From contig NC_092276.1 of the NCBI RefSeq assembly GCF_036320965.1, forward strand, positions 2,731,001-2,795,000: 64,000 nt of DNA. The letters run 5' to 3'. The notes under the pieces are model-generated. The model was not told the DNA's origin. It searched no databases and saw only the letters and a program-made list of their open reading frames with translations. The translations under genes and the position numbers were made by a program. The stretch comes from Panulirus ornatus (lineage: Eukaryota; Arthropoda; Malacostraca; Decapoda; Palinuridae). Positions 12,633 through 23,340 of this stretch are shown in pieces (positions within the stretch are counted from its first letter, which is position 1; every line of letters starts with the position of its first letter).

Positions 12633-12954
12633 GACCAGGTCCACACATACAAGGCTACGAGACGAGGCAGCAGGGGTGTAAAACTCTCTCCCCGCAATAC
12701 ACAAACAGTAATCACACACATACACAAACAAAGAAACCACGACTCACTGCCCACAATGGTTACCGGAGGCGAGTGAAAGAATCTGCTCAGGTTTGCCGAG
12801 TCAAGTGTACCATTTGTCTACAAATATTGAGATACCTTGAGAACACGCCAGCAGAGAGTGCGGCCATAGAAGGCCGCACGTCCGGAATGGACCGGAGCGC
12901 GTTTCTGGTCCCTAGGTGTTTACATGTTTTGGAGCGCAAGTCAAGAAGAGCACG

Positions 12955-13105
12955 TGGGCCTGGAGCATTGTCTAGAGCATTTGACGTGCATGGTAAGGGC
13001 AGCATGAGGCCAGGAACATTGTCTGGAGCATCTGACGTGCATAGTAAGGGCAGCATGAGGCCAGGAACACTGCCTGGGGCATCTGACGTGTACGGTGAGG
13101 AGAGC
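12955..13105. repeat. 51-bp tandem repeat, three copies, inside a 153-codon frame
   Basis: The unit carries ggagcatctgacgtgcatag, taagggcagcatgaggccag and gaacattgtct. At 51 bp it keeps one reading frame, so the frame 12773-13234 contains a 17-residue repeat (RPGTLSGASDV...). The length is what chance allows and no family is recognised. Confidence 0.8.
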
Positions 13106-13250
13106 GCTCTGCATGGGACATGGTTCTCAAGTGAGTCACGTAGCAGAATCTTAAAATATATATCGCTGCGACTGAAACAAACACAAACGGCTCATTCAGC
13201 TGTGATTGCTCCAGCCAGCATTGTTCCGCCGTGACGCAACAACCACAACA

Positions 13251-13273
13251 AACACACACACACACACACACAC
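13251..13273. repeat. (CA)n microsatellite
   Basis: About 11 units. Confidence 0.95.
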
Positions 13274-13880
13274 TCATCCGTCACAACCACCCAAGCCAGG
13301 CTGACCCACCCAACTGATTTCCTGATCAACGAGCCTCACGGTGTAAGCAGCCAGCATGCATGCTTGGCACATCCGCTGTACACAGTGGTCGGGGGAATGA
13401 TCGCCAAGAAGCTACACGTTGTCTTCCTGACATCATCTCGTGCTCTAGGGAGAGGGAGGGACGGTGTGGGGGTGGGTGGCTGAGGGTCAGAAACTTCCAC
13501 CTTGCTTGACATGCCCTCTCCACTCAGCCATCCATCACCTCCTCCTCCTCCACCGAAGGTCCATCTCATCACCAGGTGGATATCACTAGGCCAATGAACA
13601 ACACTCGAACTCATACGGTCAGCCACCAACAGTGGCATTGCTTGGAGCAGTGAGTCTGGGTCAAGAAATGATGTATTCGACCCGTGAATTATAACGCAAG
13701 GCTGGAGGACAACTCAATGGGCATAAATCGTACACTTGGAGTAATCTTTTTTTTTTTTCAACGCTATGAGGTTCTGATAGGTCTCCTCGCTCTCCTACCG
13801 TCTGTCAAACGGTTCTTTCTGTCTCTCCCAGATCTGTTTCCATCTGTCTCCAGGGTCTCCTGCCCTCTGGCCTGGACCTA

Positions 13881-14074
13881 ACGACCAAACTACACTCTCT
13901 CTAGTTTACGTGGGGGACGACTTTGAAGTGGGAGTTTAAGGTCACGAGTCGAACAGGAGCAACGACCATCATCCCCCACGACCAAACTACACTCCCTCTA
14001 GTTTACGTGGGGGACGACTTTGAAGTGGGAGTTTAAGGTCACGAGTCGAACAGGAGCAACGACCATCATCCCCC
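13881..14074. repeat. 97-bp tandem duplication, two nearly identical copies
   Basis: Copies begin at 13881 and 13978 with acgaccaaactacactc and end caacgaccatcatccccc. I find one difference (ctctct against ctccct). This is a recent duplication. Confidence 0.95.
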
Positions 14075-14269
14075 AGTATGTGGGACAGGAGTCGTCGGAC
14101 CAGACACCCACCCACTCTAACGTCAGTCACGCATGACATGCCAATAGCGGGCACGCCACTACCCCCACAACACCACACATCACTAAAAATAAACCGTCAT
14201 AAAATACTTCTTTTAAAGGCATCTGTGATGGCTTGTCTCTCACTCCTTTTCTTTTTTTTTTTCCAAGAG

Positions 14270-14376
14270 TTTCCACGAATCCCTCACAGCGAGAGAGTCA
14301 CTGAAGACCTACATCTTTTTTTTAAAAGAAATTTCCACGAATTCTTCACAGCGAGAGACCCTCAAGACCTACATCG
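14270..14376. repeat. Two-copy repeat of about 63 bp with T-rich spacers
   Basis: Units tttccacgaatccctcacag and tttccacgaattcttcacag both continue cgagaga...aagacctacatc. Each is preceded by an oligo(T) or T/A tract. Confidence 0.8.
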
Positions 14377-15468
14377 TCGCTATTGTGATATAGTGAACAA
14401 AAAGCTTTATGCAAATGTCACCACATTTACGAATAAGAGTGGGTGATGTGAGGAAGATAAGAGGAGGGACTTGGGACCATCGTGGGGGGACCTGACATTA
14501 AGATACGCGTCACACGGGAAATGTGGTATAGGGGGGAATAGGTGAACTGGGCTGTGCCTCCACAACCTACTGCTCGTAACACAAAGCCACACCTCCCCGC
14601 CCTCACCTGACGACCCTGACCTGGCGCAGGATCTGCCAGTGTCCTGGAGTGGCCGTGTCCTCCCACCTCTAACAGGAGACGATCTAAGACATGTGGGACG
14701 TATGTCTGTATCCACATACATAAACACAGGCCTCCTAATGTTGCACCAACACAACCGCTACTACAGGTGGCCTTATCTGGGCAGCCAACAAAGATCTGGA
14801 GACAAGTTTTAACCCTACATCATAGCCATCTCAAACACCAACACCATCAGTTCTCCAATACGACCTGCCAGACTCTACTCTTCTTTCACCAAGCCACCAG
14901 AAAAAGGCAATATTTTTTTTCTTTCACGTTAGTATAAGCCCTTCAGTAAATTCACGCACAGAGAAGTAACTCTGATGGTGTTCTAACAACCTCCGTGTGT
15001 CATAATCTGCACAAAGACGTCAAAGACTCTCCTGCACGTGGTGGTCCAAACCTCTTGACGATTTACGTTAGATACAGTCTAACTTCTGGTGACGTACATC
15101 TTTACGAACGGTGTCGGAGACTCGTCTATAAAACCCGCAGCTCAGCCTCGCAACAACCTCTGCTGTCGCTATCCATCTAAGGCTGTTGGAGAAATAAAAA
15201 GCAAAAATAAAACACGGGCCGTACGCCCCCGTACCCTCAACGACCTGGTAAATCAGGTACAACTTGTGGTCCTTTGTCTAGCGAGTCCTTGAGGGCCCCC
15301 CCACAAGTGGTCCATACTGTTTGCAATACCTGCAGGATGTAAAGCGAACAGTTTCCTCTCATTGTACTTTGGGGCGTCTTTTGATTTCTCGCGGTCGGTG
15401 TAACACTGCGTCTTGTACACTGCCCGTCGCGCCCACAGCGAACTGTCCTCGGGTACAGGTTTGGGGCG

Positions 15469-15471
<3 letters not shown>

Positions 15472-15548
<77 letters not shown>
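15472..15548. repeat. (CT)n microsatellite
   Basis: About 38 units. Confidence 0.97.
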
Positions 15549-15552
<4 letters not shown>

Positions 15553-15689
15553 TGCGCAGATAACGAAAGAATCCCGGTTGTTTAATATTTGACAAGTTGC
15601 GTTTGACCTCTTTAAAACCTTCTTTATCGCAATGAAGGCCGAGGTAACAATGCAAGTCTTCTACCCTGCAGAAGAGGAGGAGGAGGAGG

Positions 15690-15690
<1 letters not shown>

Positions 15691-15759
<69 letters not shown>
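15691..15759. repeat. (GT)n microsatellite preceded by (GGA)n
   Basis: A short gaggaggaggagga run at 15673-15690 leads into about 34 GT units. Confidence 0.97.
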
Positions 15760-15762
<3 letters not shown>

Positions 15763-16195
15763 CATACTCCAGTAATCCACGCTGTAGAGGGACTTGGAAA
15801 TCACCATTACCAACATTGGTGGTGATTCTTCTCTCGTTACGAAGCTTCAAAGAATCCAACCTAGCGCTATTTTCTTCCCCCTGAGGAAGATCGTCGGACA
15901 TAAATACTCCTGACTCGTTTAATATTTCTTGTCCAAACAACGTTCGAGTCTGGTATTTTTAGTGAACGTATAATACTTTTCTCTTCCTCTATAACGAAGT
16001 AAATGAAAAACTTATCTGCACTGAAGGCTCACGTTGTTTTGAATGATGAGGCAAGACCTTGTTAATAACATTCCGGTCTGTCAGCTTCTCTTCTACAGCA
16101 CAACCTTAACTGCACGAACAGAACCCAACACCAACAAACATAGAAGCCACAAACAACAACACTTAACGCCGCAAGTCAACCTTACACCCGTAGCA

Positions 16196-16420
16196 CAACC
16201 CTACACACACAACAAACCCTTACACAAACAACCCTACACACACAACACACCCTTACACAAACAACCCTACACACACAACACACCCTTACACAAACAACCC
16301 TACACACAATTCACAACCCTACACACACAACACACCCTTACACAAACAACCCTACACACACAAATAACCCTACACACACAACACAACGCTACCCACACAA
16401 CACAACCCTACACAATATAA
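16196..16420. repeat. 33-bp minisatellite
   Basis: The unit is close to ctacacacacaacacaccct followed by tacacaaacaacc. A frame from 16043 to 16420 is open through it (11-residue unit with PYTHN and PLHKQ). The accct hexamers resemble telomeric DNA only by chance; the unit is CA-rich. Confidence 0.9.
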
Positions 16421-16497
16421 TATGGGGTGACGAAGCTTCCCTTCAGCTACAACACGGGAATGCCCCCGGACCACAACAATGCCAGAGCTCTTCAAAC

Positions 16498-16665
16498 TAC
16501 AACCCCTCATCCAGCCATCTACACTACAACCCCTCATCCAGCCATCTACACTACAACCCCTCATCTAGCCATCTACACTACAACCCCTCATCCAGCCATC
16601 TACACTACAACCCCTCATCCAGCCATCTACACTACAACCCCTCATCCAGCCACATACACTGTAAC
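16498..16665. repeat. 27-bp minisatellite, six copies
   Basis: The unit is tacaacccctcatccagcca followed by tctacac, nearly perfect. It gives nine-residue TTPHPAIYT repeats in one frame and SVDGWMRGC repeats on the other strand. It lies 80 bp from the 33-bp array. Confidence 0.95.
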
Positions 16666-16997
16666 TCTTCACCAGCCACACAGATCTGAGTTTGGTTTCA
16701 AACAGCGTCTTCAGAAATCTGATCTCTTCAAACACCAGTCTGACCTTAAGATAATCGCCCATCTTGTCTCCCTACGCAAATAGATGTATCATGGCCTCCC
16801 TCAGTGGACGTCAAACGGCCACGACAGACGTCCACTTGTGAATTCCTTCGCTCCTATTTGTTCTGCGATTACCCTCCGCCGCGCGTACACAACGTTTATG
16901 CATAACAAACGTGTCGTTGTAAAATGAAGAAGACTCTAACATGCTTGAGAGACCAGGGGCATCACTATGTACAGTAACCTGATAATGTTTAACCTAG

Positions 16998-16998
<1 letters not shown>

Positions 16999-17058
<60 letters not shown>
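16999..17058. repeat. (GT)n microsatellite
   Basis: About 30 units. Confidence 0.97.
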
Positions 17059-17059
<1 letters not shown>

Positions 17060-17389
17060 CTAGGGTTTTGCCTCGAGGGAACCCCAGTGGTCTGTTGCAA
17101 TTTGAATTCCTTATGTACTCCTTTAATCCCACCCATATTCCTCCCCCATCTCCAACAATCCCAGCCACCTTCCGACCTGTCTATCCTACAACAATCCCAT
17201 TCAACTTCCTCCCCCATCTCCAACAATCCCATCCAACCCTCCTCCCCCACCTCCACCAATCCCGGGCCAACTTTCTCCGCCACGCGCGGGAGAAGATACA
17301 TATCTGCGATCGTTATCAGAGGGGGTGTGTCCCATGGTTCATACATACATAAGATACTCTCGTACAACGGAGGTGTAGGAGTGATAACA

Positions 17390-17800
17390 GGTGTGCACCT
17401 GAGGGCCGGAAAAGTCTCGTCGTAACTCACAGGACCTCGCAAAGTGTGATGAGACCAACTCGGGGGGAGACGTAACTCCGGGAACCTCACAAAACTGTGA
17501 GAGTGACGGGGGAAGTGTCTCTGACATTCAAGGGACCTCATTTCCAGTTGAGAGTAAGTGGGAAACGTGTTTTATAACCCTAGCGTACCTCATATCGTCT
17601 TCGGTAACTCATGGGTCCTCATGTATTGTAAGAATAACTGAGGGTTCTCATATACTGTACGAGTAACTATGTATTGTGTATTGTACCTCAAGGTTCCTCA
17701 TACACTGCAAGAATATTGAGAGGTAAGGAACTCAGGGGATCTCAAATACAGTTAACAGTAACTAGAAGGCGTATTCGTAGCTCAAGGAACCTCATACACT
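17390..17800. repeat. Degenerate tandem repeat of about 40 bp
   Basis: Recurring gtaactcaaggaacctcata and cactgtaagagtaac variants appear ten or so times with insertions. Old and strongly diverged. Confidence 0.65.
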
Positions 17801-17847
17801 AACGCATTTATCTTTGAGACAAGAAAAAAAAAAGTCCCACAATGAGA

Positions 17848-17968
17848 TGGGGTCGGTCCAGCACTGAGAAAGACCCACACACACACACACACACTGTGAT
17901 GGGGTCGATCCTGCACTGGAAAAAACCTACACCCACTGTAATGGGGTCGATCCTGCACTGGGAAAGAC

Positions 17969-17972
<4 letters not shown>
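17848..17972. repeat. Three repeats of ggggtcgatcctgcactgg separated by simple sequence
   Basis: Units lie near 17848, 17899 and 17941. The first spacer holds a (CA)n, and the last unit runs directly into the large GA block. Confidence 0.75.
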
Positions 17973-18039
<67 letters not shown>

Positions 18040-18050
18040 AGAGAGAGAGA

Positions 18051-18144
<94 letters not shown>
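17970..18144. repeat. Long (GA)n tract with an internal G-run
   Basis: About 175 bp of GA, broken near 18031 by a G9-10 run and near 18053 by ggg. This is the longest GA array here and a homopurine mirror repeat able to form triplex (H-DNA). Confidence 0.97.
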
Positions 18145-18147
<3 letters not shown>

Positions 18148-18623
18148 GGGTCACTCGTGCACCAGAAGCCAGCGACACCTGAGGTGATGATAAAAACGTT
18201 ATCTTGGCTTTCGACATATGTAAACATCCTGTTGAGATGGATGGTGAGTGTGGCACACCAGCACGGCAAGCAGTGCATGGTATGGGCAGCCACGTTCACA
18301 GCTCCACGCCACACCTTAAAAACACTTGAAAAACTCGTCCAAGAACATGTATATTATCATACCAGTCACACGAGGAACAAGTCGAAGAACACACATCTTC
18401 ACATTAGTTGTAATTATACCTGTTCTGTGGGAATGTTCTGTAGGAGAACAACAACTGCCTCCCACTTCGCATATGATAATCCTTGAAGTCTTATATACTT
18501 TTTTTTTTTTTATTTTACCAATGTTGCGGTGGACGGCCTTAATAGCAGGAGAATTCCTGGAACACCAGTTTCCTCCAAGAGATATTGTCTGTTCACGTTC
18601 CCTTATCCTTAGGCAGCGGGTCG

Positions 18624-18842
18624 GGATGGTCCAGCCAACACCAGGACAGCAAGAGATGGGCCAGCCAACACCAGAACAAAAAGAGATGGTCCAGCCAACA
18701 CCAGGACAACAAGAGACGGTCCAGCCAACACCAGAACAAAAAGAGATGGTCCAGCCAACACCAGAACAAAAAGAGATGGTCCAGCCAACACCAGGACAAC
18801 GAAAGATAGTTTAGCCAACACCAGGACAACAAGGGAAGGTCG
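18624..18842. repeat. 30-bp minisatellite, about seven copies
   Basis: The unit is close to ggtccagccaacaccagaac followed by aaaaagagat. In one frame it reads QPTPEQKEMV; the opposite strand is also open. Internal alternation of caggac and cagaac gives a mixed higher-order order. Confidence 0.95.
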
Positions 18843-18849
18843 TCTGACC

Positions 18850-21400
18850 CCCTCTCAGACAAAACCACGCCTCACTTGGGCCAATTCAGGCTGGATACCC
18901 AATGCGGGTTTCACGTCTATCCATCCCTGTCTTGTGTTTATGCCTACTACTACACCTCCGCGCCCTACTTTCCAACATGTTGGGGCAATCAGGGGTAAGC
19001 CAATGGCGCTTACGTACTCACAATTCGTTTTGTAAAGCTGATTTACAAGTGTTATTTACTGGTATACCTCGAGGTTATTTACAGACTTCTAGTTCTTGCA
19101 TGCTTTAAATTTCCAAACTGTTCTTCACACTTTCATGGCACTTAGACTTTATCGACTAGAACACAGGTGTGTCCTCGGAGCAGAACCTGAAAGGTAAAAC
19201 TATCCAAATGATATTGTTATAGATCTATACCACACAGGGAACGAATGCAAACACTGAGGCTGTCAGGAAGGCATGGTCCCCAATCTGTAGTCAAAAGCTC
19301 CCTACTGCCACGACAGCCATGGAGGGCTTTGTTGAATCCAACCAATGAAATCAGCAGGTGCAAGTGAGTACAAACAGTAGTCCCCCAGAGACCCTAATTG
19401 TTTACCAGGTCATTTATGGCTAATAGGAACACGGCAGACTGTTCGGGGAAACTGAAAGTGGTCCTGACCAAGTACCTACAACGTGCACCACATCATCCAG
19501 GATGAGGTAAATGGCGCATAGGCTTAACGGGGGGCCACAGCCTCCAACAACCTGATTGACTGGACGAGCAACAGCACAGAGGAGCTGAGAAGGGAAGAAT
19601 ACCTCCGTGACCATCGTAAGGTAAGATCATCTGGTCATCTGTGGCCCGTGATTTACACCCCATTACTTGTTTTCTGGTCGTTATATACAGCTCATTGTAG
19701 CCTTGAAGACAATCTACGTACATCATCGGGAGGTCATTAAGGGCGCTGAAGAAACTGTCCCTCATCTTGACCTGGACCTCCCTGACCTTGATAGAGTGCT
19801 CCACCTTGAAATCCCCAAGTGTTTCACCATGAGGAAAAGTCTCACCTTGACAAAGTGCCTTTGATTCTGTAGCCCCTCATTATGACTTCACTGCACGAGC
19901 GTTTTGCCACTCTCCCACTTTCCCCTCTCTCTCACACCGTGTATCCTGTCCTCCCACGTTCTTCTCATTTCTACCTTTTGTTCGTTCTTCTACTTGCTTT
20001 TCATCCGCTCATTCCACCACCTTCCATGTTCGTCTCTCGCCTTCTCCCATGGTTTACGGCAACACCATCAGGACGCCCATTTTGGTCGGGGGCAACGACG
20101 CGTCGGTCCGGCCCAGATGAACCAGAACCACACAGTCCACAGTGCCCTTCGTCCCACCGTCGTAATAACACGGTGGAGGAGCGGGGTGGAAGGCTGCAAG
20201 GCCCTGGTCAATCTGCAGTAGGTGTAAGGGAAAGATTCTTCAAGGGGTACTGACCCCCAGGGTTCCAGCCTTCCTCAGACAGCTGGAAAGACGCCATGCA
20301 CAACTTGAAGTCTTCCAGAGGGCTTACTAGGCGCAAAGGACCACTCTCCCCCGCAACGATTGAAGGAACTCAACGAAAACTATATATATACACCAGACTG
20401 GTATTCCGTCGCGCCATACTTAGGATGGGAGGGGCGGTAGAGGGTGATCAACTCCCTATATGGTATGGAGCTGGGATGGAGCTGGGAAGGAGGGTGTTAA
20501 AGGTGGGTGGGTGGGGGAGGGAAGAAGCGGGGAGTGAGGGATGGATTCAACCTTGCCGTTGGAGCGTCTGGTTTTCTGTTTCAATCTCGGACGCGTCTAG
20601 TATATAACCTCTTGAGATGTGAGATACCTCAAACTAATTTCCATGGTAATACCTACGTATGACTACGTGGCACATTAAGAACTCAACGTGGCAGCATCTC
20701 TCTTGACCTCCGGAGGGGACGGTTTATCACTACAAGAATCTAATCTATTCAAGGTTTGATTATCTGAGCACAGCTTCACTTAAAATGTGTGTTTTATGTC
20801 CTCTTTTTTTTTTCCTCTAATTTAATTTCTCGTGTGGCTGAACCACGGGCATAAAAAGCCATTCCACTGAGCCCTCGATCAACACAGGCAACCAGGCCCC
20901 TTGGCCTTGACTGGCTGACTCTTGACATGGTCTGGAGGTGTTCCCTAAGTTTTAGTGTCACCTGTCATTCCCCAACTTTATCTTGACATGGATCACAACA
21001 GGGGGGGATGAATCCCTGGACGTCAATCACTCACAACCCAAGAACGGCAAAAGGGGCTCCTGTGGGTCCTGGCTGAGGGCTGAAGGGGCTTCCAGGTTCT
21101 GGTCAACTCTCAAGTGACGCAGGACCGCTCGAGGGGCCTGGCCAGCCACGGAAGGGATCCTGTTCCCTACTCAGTTTTCGGGGAAGAAGATGGGGGTTCT
21201 GGATCCTGTTATTAAATCTGAAAGAGGGGCTGAAAGGAGGAGTGGGGAATTCTGTATCCCCCGTCAATCCTGGATGGAAAGCGGGAAGGAAGTGGTGGGT
21301 CTCATGAGAAGCCAGACACTCTTCCTGAACACAGACTTACTCCTCCACAGGAGGACAATGTACGAGGTCGTTTTGTCTTCCTAGTCATCATTACCGTTGG
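18850..21400. other. No gene or repeat recognised
   Basis: About 2.5 kb of mixed sequence. Longest frames are near 120 codons with no domain. A CT-rich patch at 19915-20050 explains one of them. Confidence 0.5.
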
Positions 21401-21401
21401 G

Positions 21402-21442
21402 AGAGAGAGAGAGAGAGAGAGAGGGCGGGGGGGGGGGGGGGG
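21402..21442. repeat. (GA)n followed by a G16 run
   Basis: About 11 GA units, then gggc and a 16-base G homopolymer (21427-21442). Confidence 0.95.
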
Positions 21443-21825
21443 TTTCGACGTACGTGCCCGTACAGACTACTGGGGTCAATGGGTAGGGGGAAGGGGGATG
21501 ACGCCCCCTGACACGTACCATACAAACAAGACACCACGAGTGCCAAAGCGACCAGACGTGACACTGATACGTCGTGCACGGAGCCGCCATGCGGGTCCTC
21601 GGTGGCACATATCCTACACTGACCAAGTATGATGGTTGGCACTTTAATTGGCCATTACCCCAGCGCCCTCGTGAATAACGGTTTATATATAAATATAATC
21701 CCGGGTTATAATGGTGAGCAAGGGGATGCCAGTTACTAAATAAGATGAATGTAATCTACATGAATGTAACCGACACGTTTTATCCTTCGAGTCATTATCA
21801 ATACTCGTCTGTATGGAGACAGAAT

Positions 21826-22070
21826 GTGAGGTTTTGCCTATGTGGTCTCGTGAGGTTTTGACTACGTGGTCGCGAGGTTTTGAATATTTGGTCGTGAGGT
21901 TTTGATTATGTGATCGCGAGGTTTTGCCTACGTGGTCGTGGGGTTTTACCTATGTGGTCGCGAGGTTTTGACTACGTGGTGGTGGGGTTTTGCCTACGTG
22001 GTCGTGAGGCTTTGACAACGTGGTCGCGAGGTTTTGACTATTTGGTCGTGAGGTTTTGACGATGTAGTCA
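21826..22070. repeat. 21-22-bp minisatellite, about eleven copies
   Basis: The unit is close to gaggttttgactacgtggtc followed by gc or gt. Substitutions are moderate. Confidence 0.92.
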
Positions 22071-22262
22071 AGCATTTGGTGGCGCTGGTTAAGACTCCTG
22101 CAGCAGCCAAGAACTTGGGGTTTAGTCAAGATCTTCTGCTCGTCTCAGGCGTGCAAAAAGAAAAAAAAAAAACTACTACTGTCACAGTACGGGAGCAAGA
22201 GCAACGATGGACCAAGCGGCCCGGGCGAGCCATGGCAACTGGAGGGTCACCCCAAGAGTCCA

Positions 22263-22319
22263 GTGAGGAGGAGGAGGAGGAGGAGGAGGAGGAGGAGGAG
22301 GAGGAGGAGGAGGAGGAGG
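22263..22319. repeat. (GGA)n microsatellite
   Basis: About 19 trinucleotide units, translated as poly-Glu in one frame; that frame (22076-22357) has no other support. Confidence 0.96.
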
Positions 22320-22382
22320 CTGGAGAACCGATCACGCAACCATACTTGGGCTCTTAAGATGAGGAAGACCAACCATCGCGGC

Positions 22383-22412
22383 AGACAGACAGACAGACAG
22401 ACAGACAGACAG
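22383..22412. repeat. (GACA)n microsatellite
   Basis: About seven tetranucleotide units, gacagacagaca. Confidence 0.95.
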
Positions 22413-22610
22413 GCGGTTGAGTGACGGCCAGGCCACGAGTGCAAGCGTTCCCACTCGACCTTGGCTTCTGTTATCGACTATGATGAGCCTATCTCAACAC
22501 CTCCCCCCCCCTCCCCCACCCTTGGCCGGCCTGAGCACCACCCGCATCGCCGCCATAAATCTGGGGCTTATCAAACACAACAACACACACGCATACAACA
22601 AGCACGTGAG

Positions 22611-22695
22611 GGAGAGGAGAGGAGAGGAGAGGAGAGGAGAGGAGAGGAGAGGAGAGGAGAGGAGAGGAGAAGAGAAGAGAAGAGAAGAGAGAGAG
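22611..22695. repeat. (GGAGA)n and (GAAGA)n microsatellite
   Basis: About 12 ggaga pentamers followed by agaagagaag variants. Same motif as 6621-6664. Confidence 0.95.
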
Positions 22696-22740
22696 ACTTT
22701 GCCTAAGACAGAATTACCCATTTGTAAAGCACAGCCACTC

Positions 22741-22743
<3 letters not shown>

Positions 22744-22807
<64 letters not shown>
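22744..22807. repeat. (CT)n microsatellite abutting the LINE remnant
   Basis: About 32 units. On the minus strand it follows the LEKMQRR motif of the LINE relic directly. Confidence 0.97.
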
Positions 22808-22812
<5 letters not shown>

Positions 22813-23340
22813 CATCTTCTCTAATAGTTCTATGTGCTTCCGTTGGATAGCTGACCAAATATGAGAAAAGTGCTCCTCTGTGTTTCTTCTGAGGTGGATC
22901 TCCACTGACAGGTTAGTAGGTACAATGACGATTGACCCAAAGTCCCTCTCACACACAGATTCCTGTGGATCATTCCTACCGAAGCCTTCTTTCGCTGTCT
23001 CACCCTTATCACTTTGCAGCTACCCGGGCTAAATTTCATATATTCAGGCATGAGTCCAGTCCTTTTGGGCCAATGTATACATGGACCAAGAAGATCAATG
23101 GTACATGGACCGAGCCTTGCGGCACGTGACGAGTGGACTCCCCCCAACCCCATTTCGTGAAGGCTTTCCACCTGCGTCCTTTATTTCCTATCCACTAAAG
23201 GAGTCTCCTCCCAATCAACACTGCCTGAAGACCCGTTTTCTAGATCAACCCCCCCCCCCCCTATCGTGGGGCGGTGTCATACGCTTTCTGTCAATCCATC
23301 CATCTTTCTTCTCCGTCTCGAGCTGACCTCACTCTATGAA
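22800..23340 (-). mobile_element. Decayed LINE remnant, reverse-transcriptase motifs with internal deletions
   Basis: Reading the minus strand across frames gives recognisable blocks in the right order. QKAYDT (about 23263-23300) matches the LDFQKAYDTVPH-type block. HVPQGSVHVPLIFLVHVY (about 23070-23128) matches the GVPQGSVLGPLLFLVYIND block. KFSPGSCKVI (about 23004-23040) matches the KFNPGKCKVI block. ERDFG followed by LSVEIHL (about 22885-22950) matches the ERDLGV..S.DLS block. IWSAIQRKHIELLEKMQRR (about 22804-22860) matches the WSP...IELLEKVQRR block. The FADD segment is missing between the second and third blocks, and a further segment is missing before IWSA. Stops and frameshifts are frequent. 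The VPQGS chemistry places it in a Jockey/CR1-type group, different from the young LINE. The low-coordinate edge runs into (CT)n. Confidence 0.75.

Noticed and set aside
16196..16420. aaccct-like motifs as internal telomeric repeats
   Set aside because: The true period is 33 bp and CA-rich. There is no run of a telomere hexamer or of the arthropod TTAGG pentamer.
22076..22357. Frame with a poly-glutamate tract
   Set aside because: The tract is a (GGA)n microsatellite; its flanks show no conserved features.
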